Of a DNA stretch of 64,000 nucleotides, positions 63,717 through 64,000 are shown piece after piece. The notes beneath the pieces were generated by a model. That model was not told the origin of the DNA. It made no database searches and saw only the letters and a program-made list of their open reading frames with translations. Source of the stretch: Closterium sp. NIES-65. Taxonomy: Eukaryota > Streptophyta > Zygnematophyceae > Desmidiales > Closteriaceae. Made by a program: the position numbers and the translations under genes. The stretch spans positions 434,001 to 498,000 of the forward strand of contig CANXME010000095.1 in assembly GCA_948144175.1 (NCBI GenBank). The letters run 5' to 3'. How positions within the stretch are numbered: position 1 is the stretch's first letter; each line of letters starts with the position of its first letter.

Positions 63717-64000
63717 TCAAGCAGGCACAAGACCCAGCTGAGTGCAGAAGCGCTGATGATCACAAGGCGCAAGTGCCTTGGTGAAGACATCAGCAGTGTT
63801 GGCCTCAGAGGCCACGTACGCAAGCCGCGGCTGTCCACGCTGCTGTAGCTCACGAGCAAGGAAGTCGCGGAGAGCAATGTGCTTTGTTCTGTGCTCCTGT
63901 CTCTGCTCTCGACACAAGGCCAGCATGGCCTTGTTGTCTACGTACAGGACTGGAGGAGAACGAGGCGGCTCTCCAAGGTCGGTCAGCAGGTAGGTGAGCC
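63717..64000 (-). CDS. Copia F RNase H C-terminus (partial)
   Basis: Minus-strand frame: LTYLLTDLGEPPRSPPVLYV, DNKAMLALCREQRQEHRTKH, FLARELQQRGQPRLAYVASE and ANTADVFTKALAPCDHQRFC, ending GLVPA at TGA (63717-63719). That is about eight residues earlier than copia B (VPVLPHLLTS), so the tail may be slightly shortened. It is open across all 94 visible codons; the rest lies beyond the window. Confidence 0.9.
   Translation of the reverse strand, partial: LTYLLTDLGEPPRSPPVLYVDNKAMLALCREQRQEHRTKHIALRDFLARELQQRGQPRLAYVASEANTADVFTKALAPCDHQRFCTQLGLVPA

Larger units (their letters stand above)
63371..64000 (-). mobile_element. Ty1/copia element F, 3' end on the minus strand (cut by window edge)
   Basis: Read on the minus strand: RNase H C-terminus, a 3' non-coding stretch with the usual CTGGTCTTGTGACCCCTTGT and TATGGGGGTG polypurine-like tract, then the 3' LTR. 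Confidence 0.9.

Overview
This window is repeat DNA from a eukaryotic nuclear genome, most likely a green-lineage alga. The basis is indirect: short-LTR Ty1/copia elements, a Ty3/gypsy chromovirus, a Mutator-like (MULE) transposase relic, long (CT)n tracts, and no bacterial operon signals. I cannot name the species. I found no convincing single-copy host gene.

Layout. 1-4385: 3' part of copia A, with an unexplained 516-bp insert. 4386-9500: lower-GC spacer with an LTR remnant and a decayed MULE transposase (minus strand) that contains a 39-bp minisatellite. 9510-57570: a head-to-tail array of eight non-LTR retrotransposon (LINE) units, L1 to L8, all on the minus strand, most of them joined through (CT)n tracts. 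LTR elements are nested inside them: truncated copia B in L1, complete copia C in L2 (16431-23974, TSD AATGG), a nearly intact chromovirus in L7 (46235-52273, TSD TAGGC), and a copia E 5' LTR plus leader in L8. 57757-63167: 5'-truncated copia D, carrying a 141-bp solo-LTR-like insert. 63371-64000: the end of copia F on the minus strand.

The LINEs encode a large ORF2 with a reverse transcriptase, a C-x-C...H-x3-C zinc knuckle and a C-terminal restriction-like endonuclease motif. They fall into two families: F1 (L1, L2, L3, L6) and F2 (L4, L5, L7, L8). The main finding is that both families carry a second reading frame on the opposite strand, head-to-head with ORF2 and partly overlapping it. 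It has Gag/ORF1-like features, and the differences between copies fall mostly at its third codon positions, which suggests it is a real protein under selection.

Most coding regions are broken. The best preserved are gypsy gag-pol (one in-frame stop, one LTR difference), copia B pol (open but 5'-truncated), L5 ORF2 (one 1-nt insertion), L5 ORF1 and L6 ORF1 (both open).
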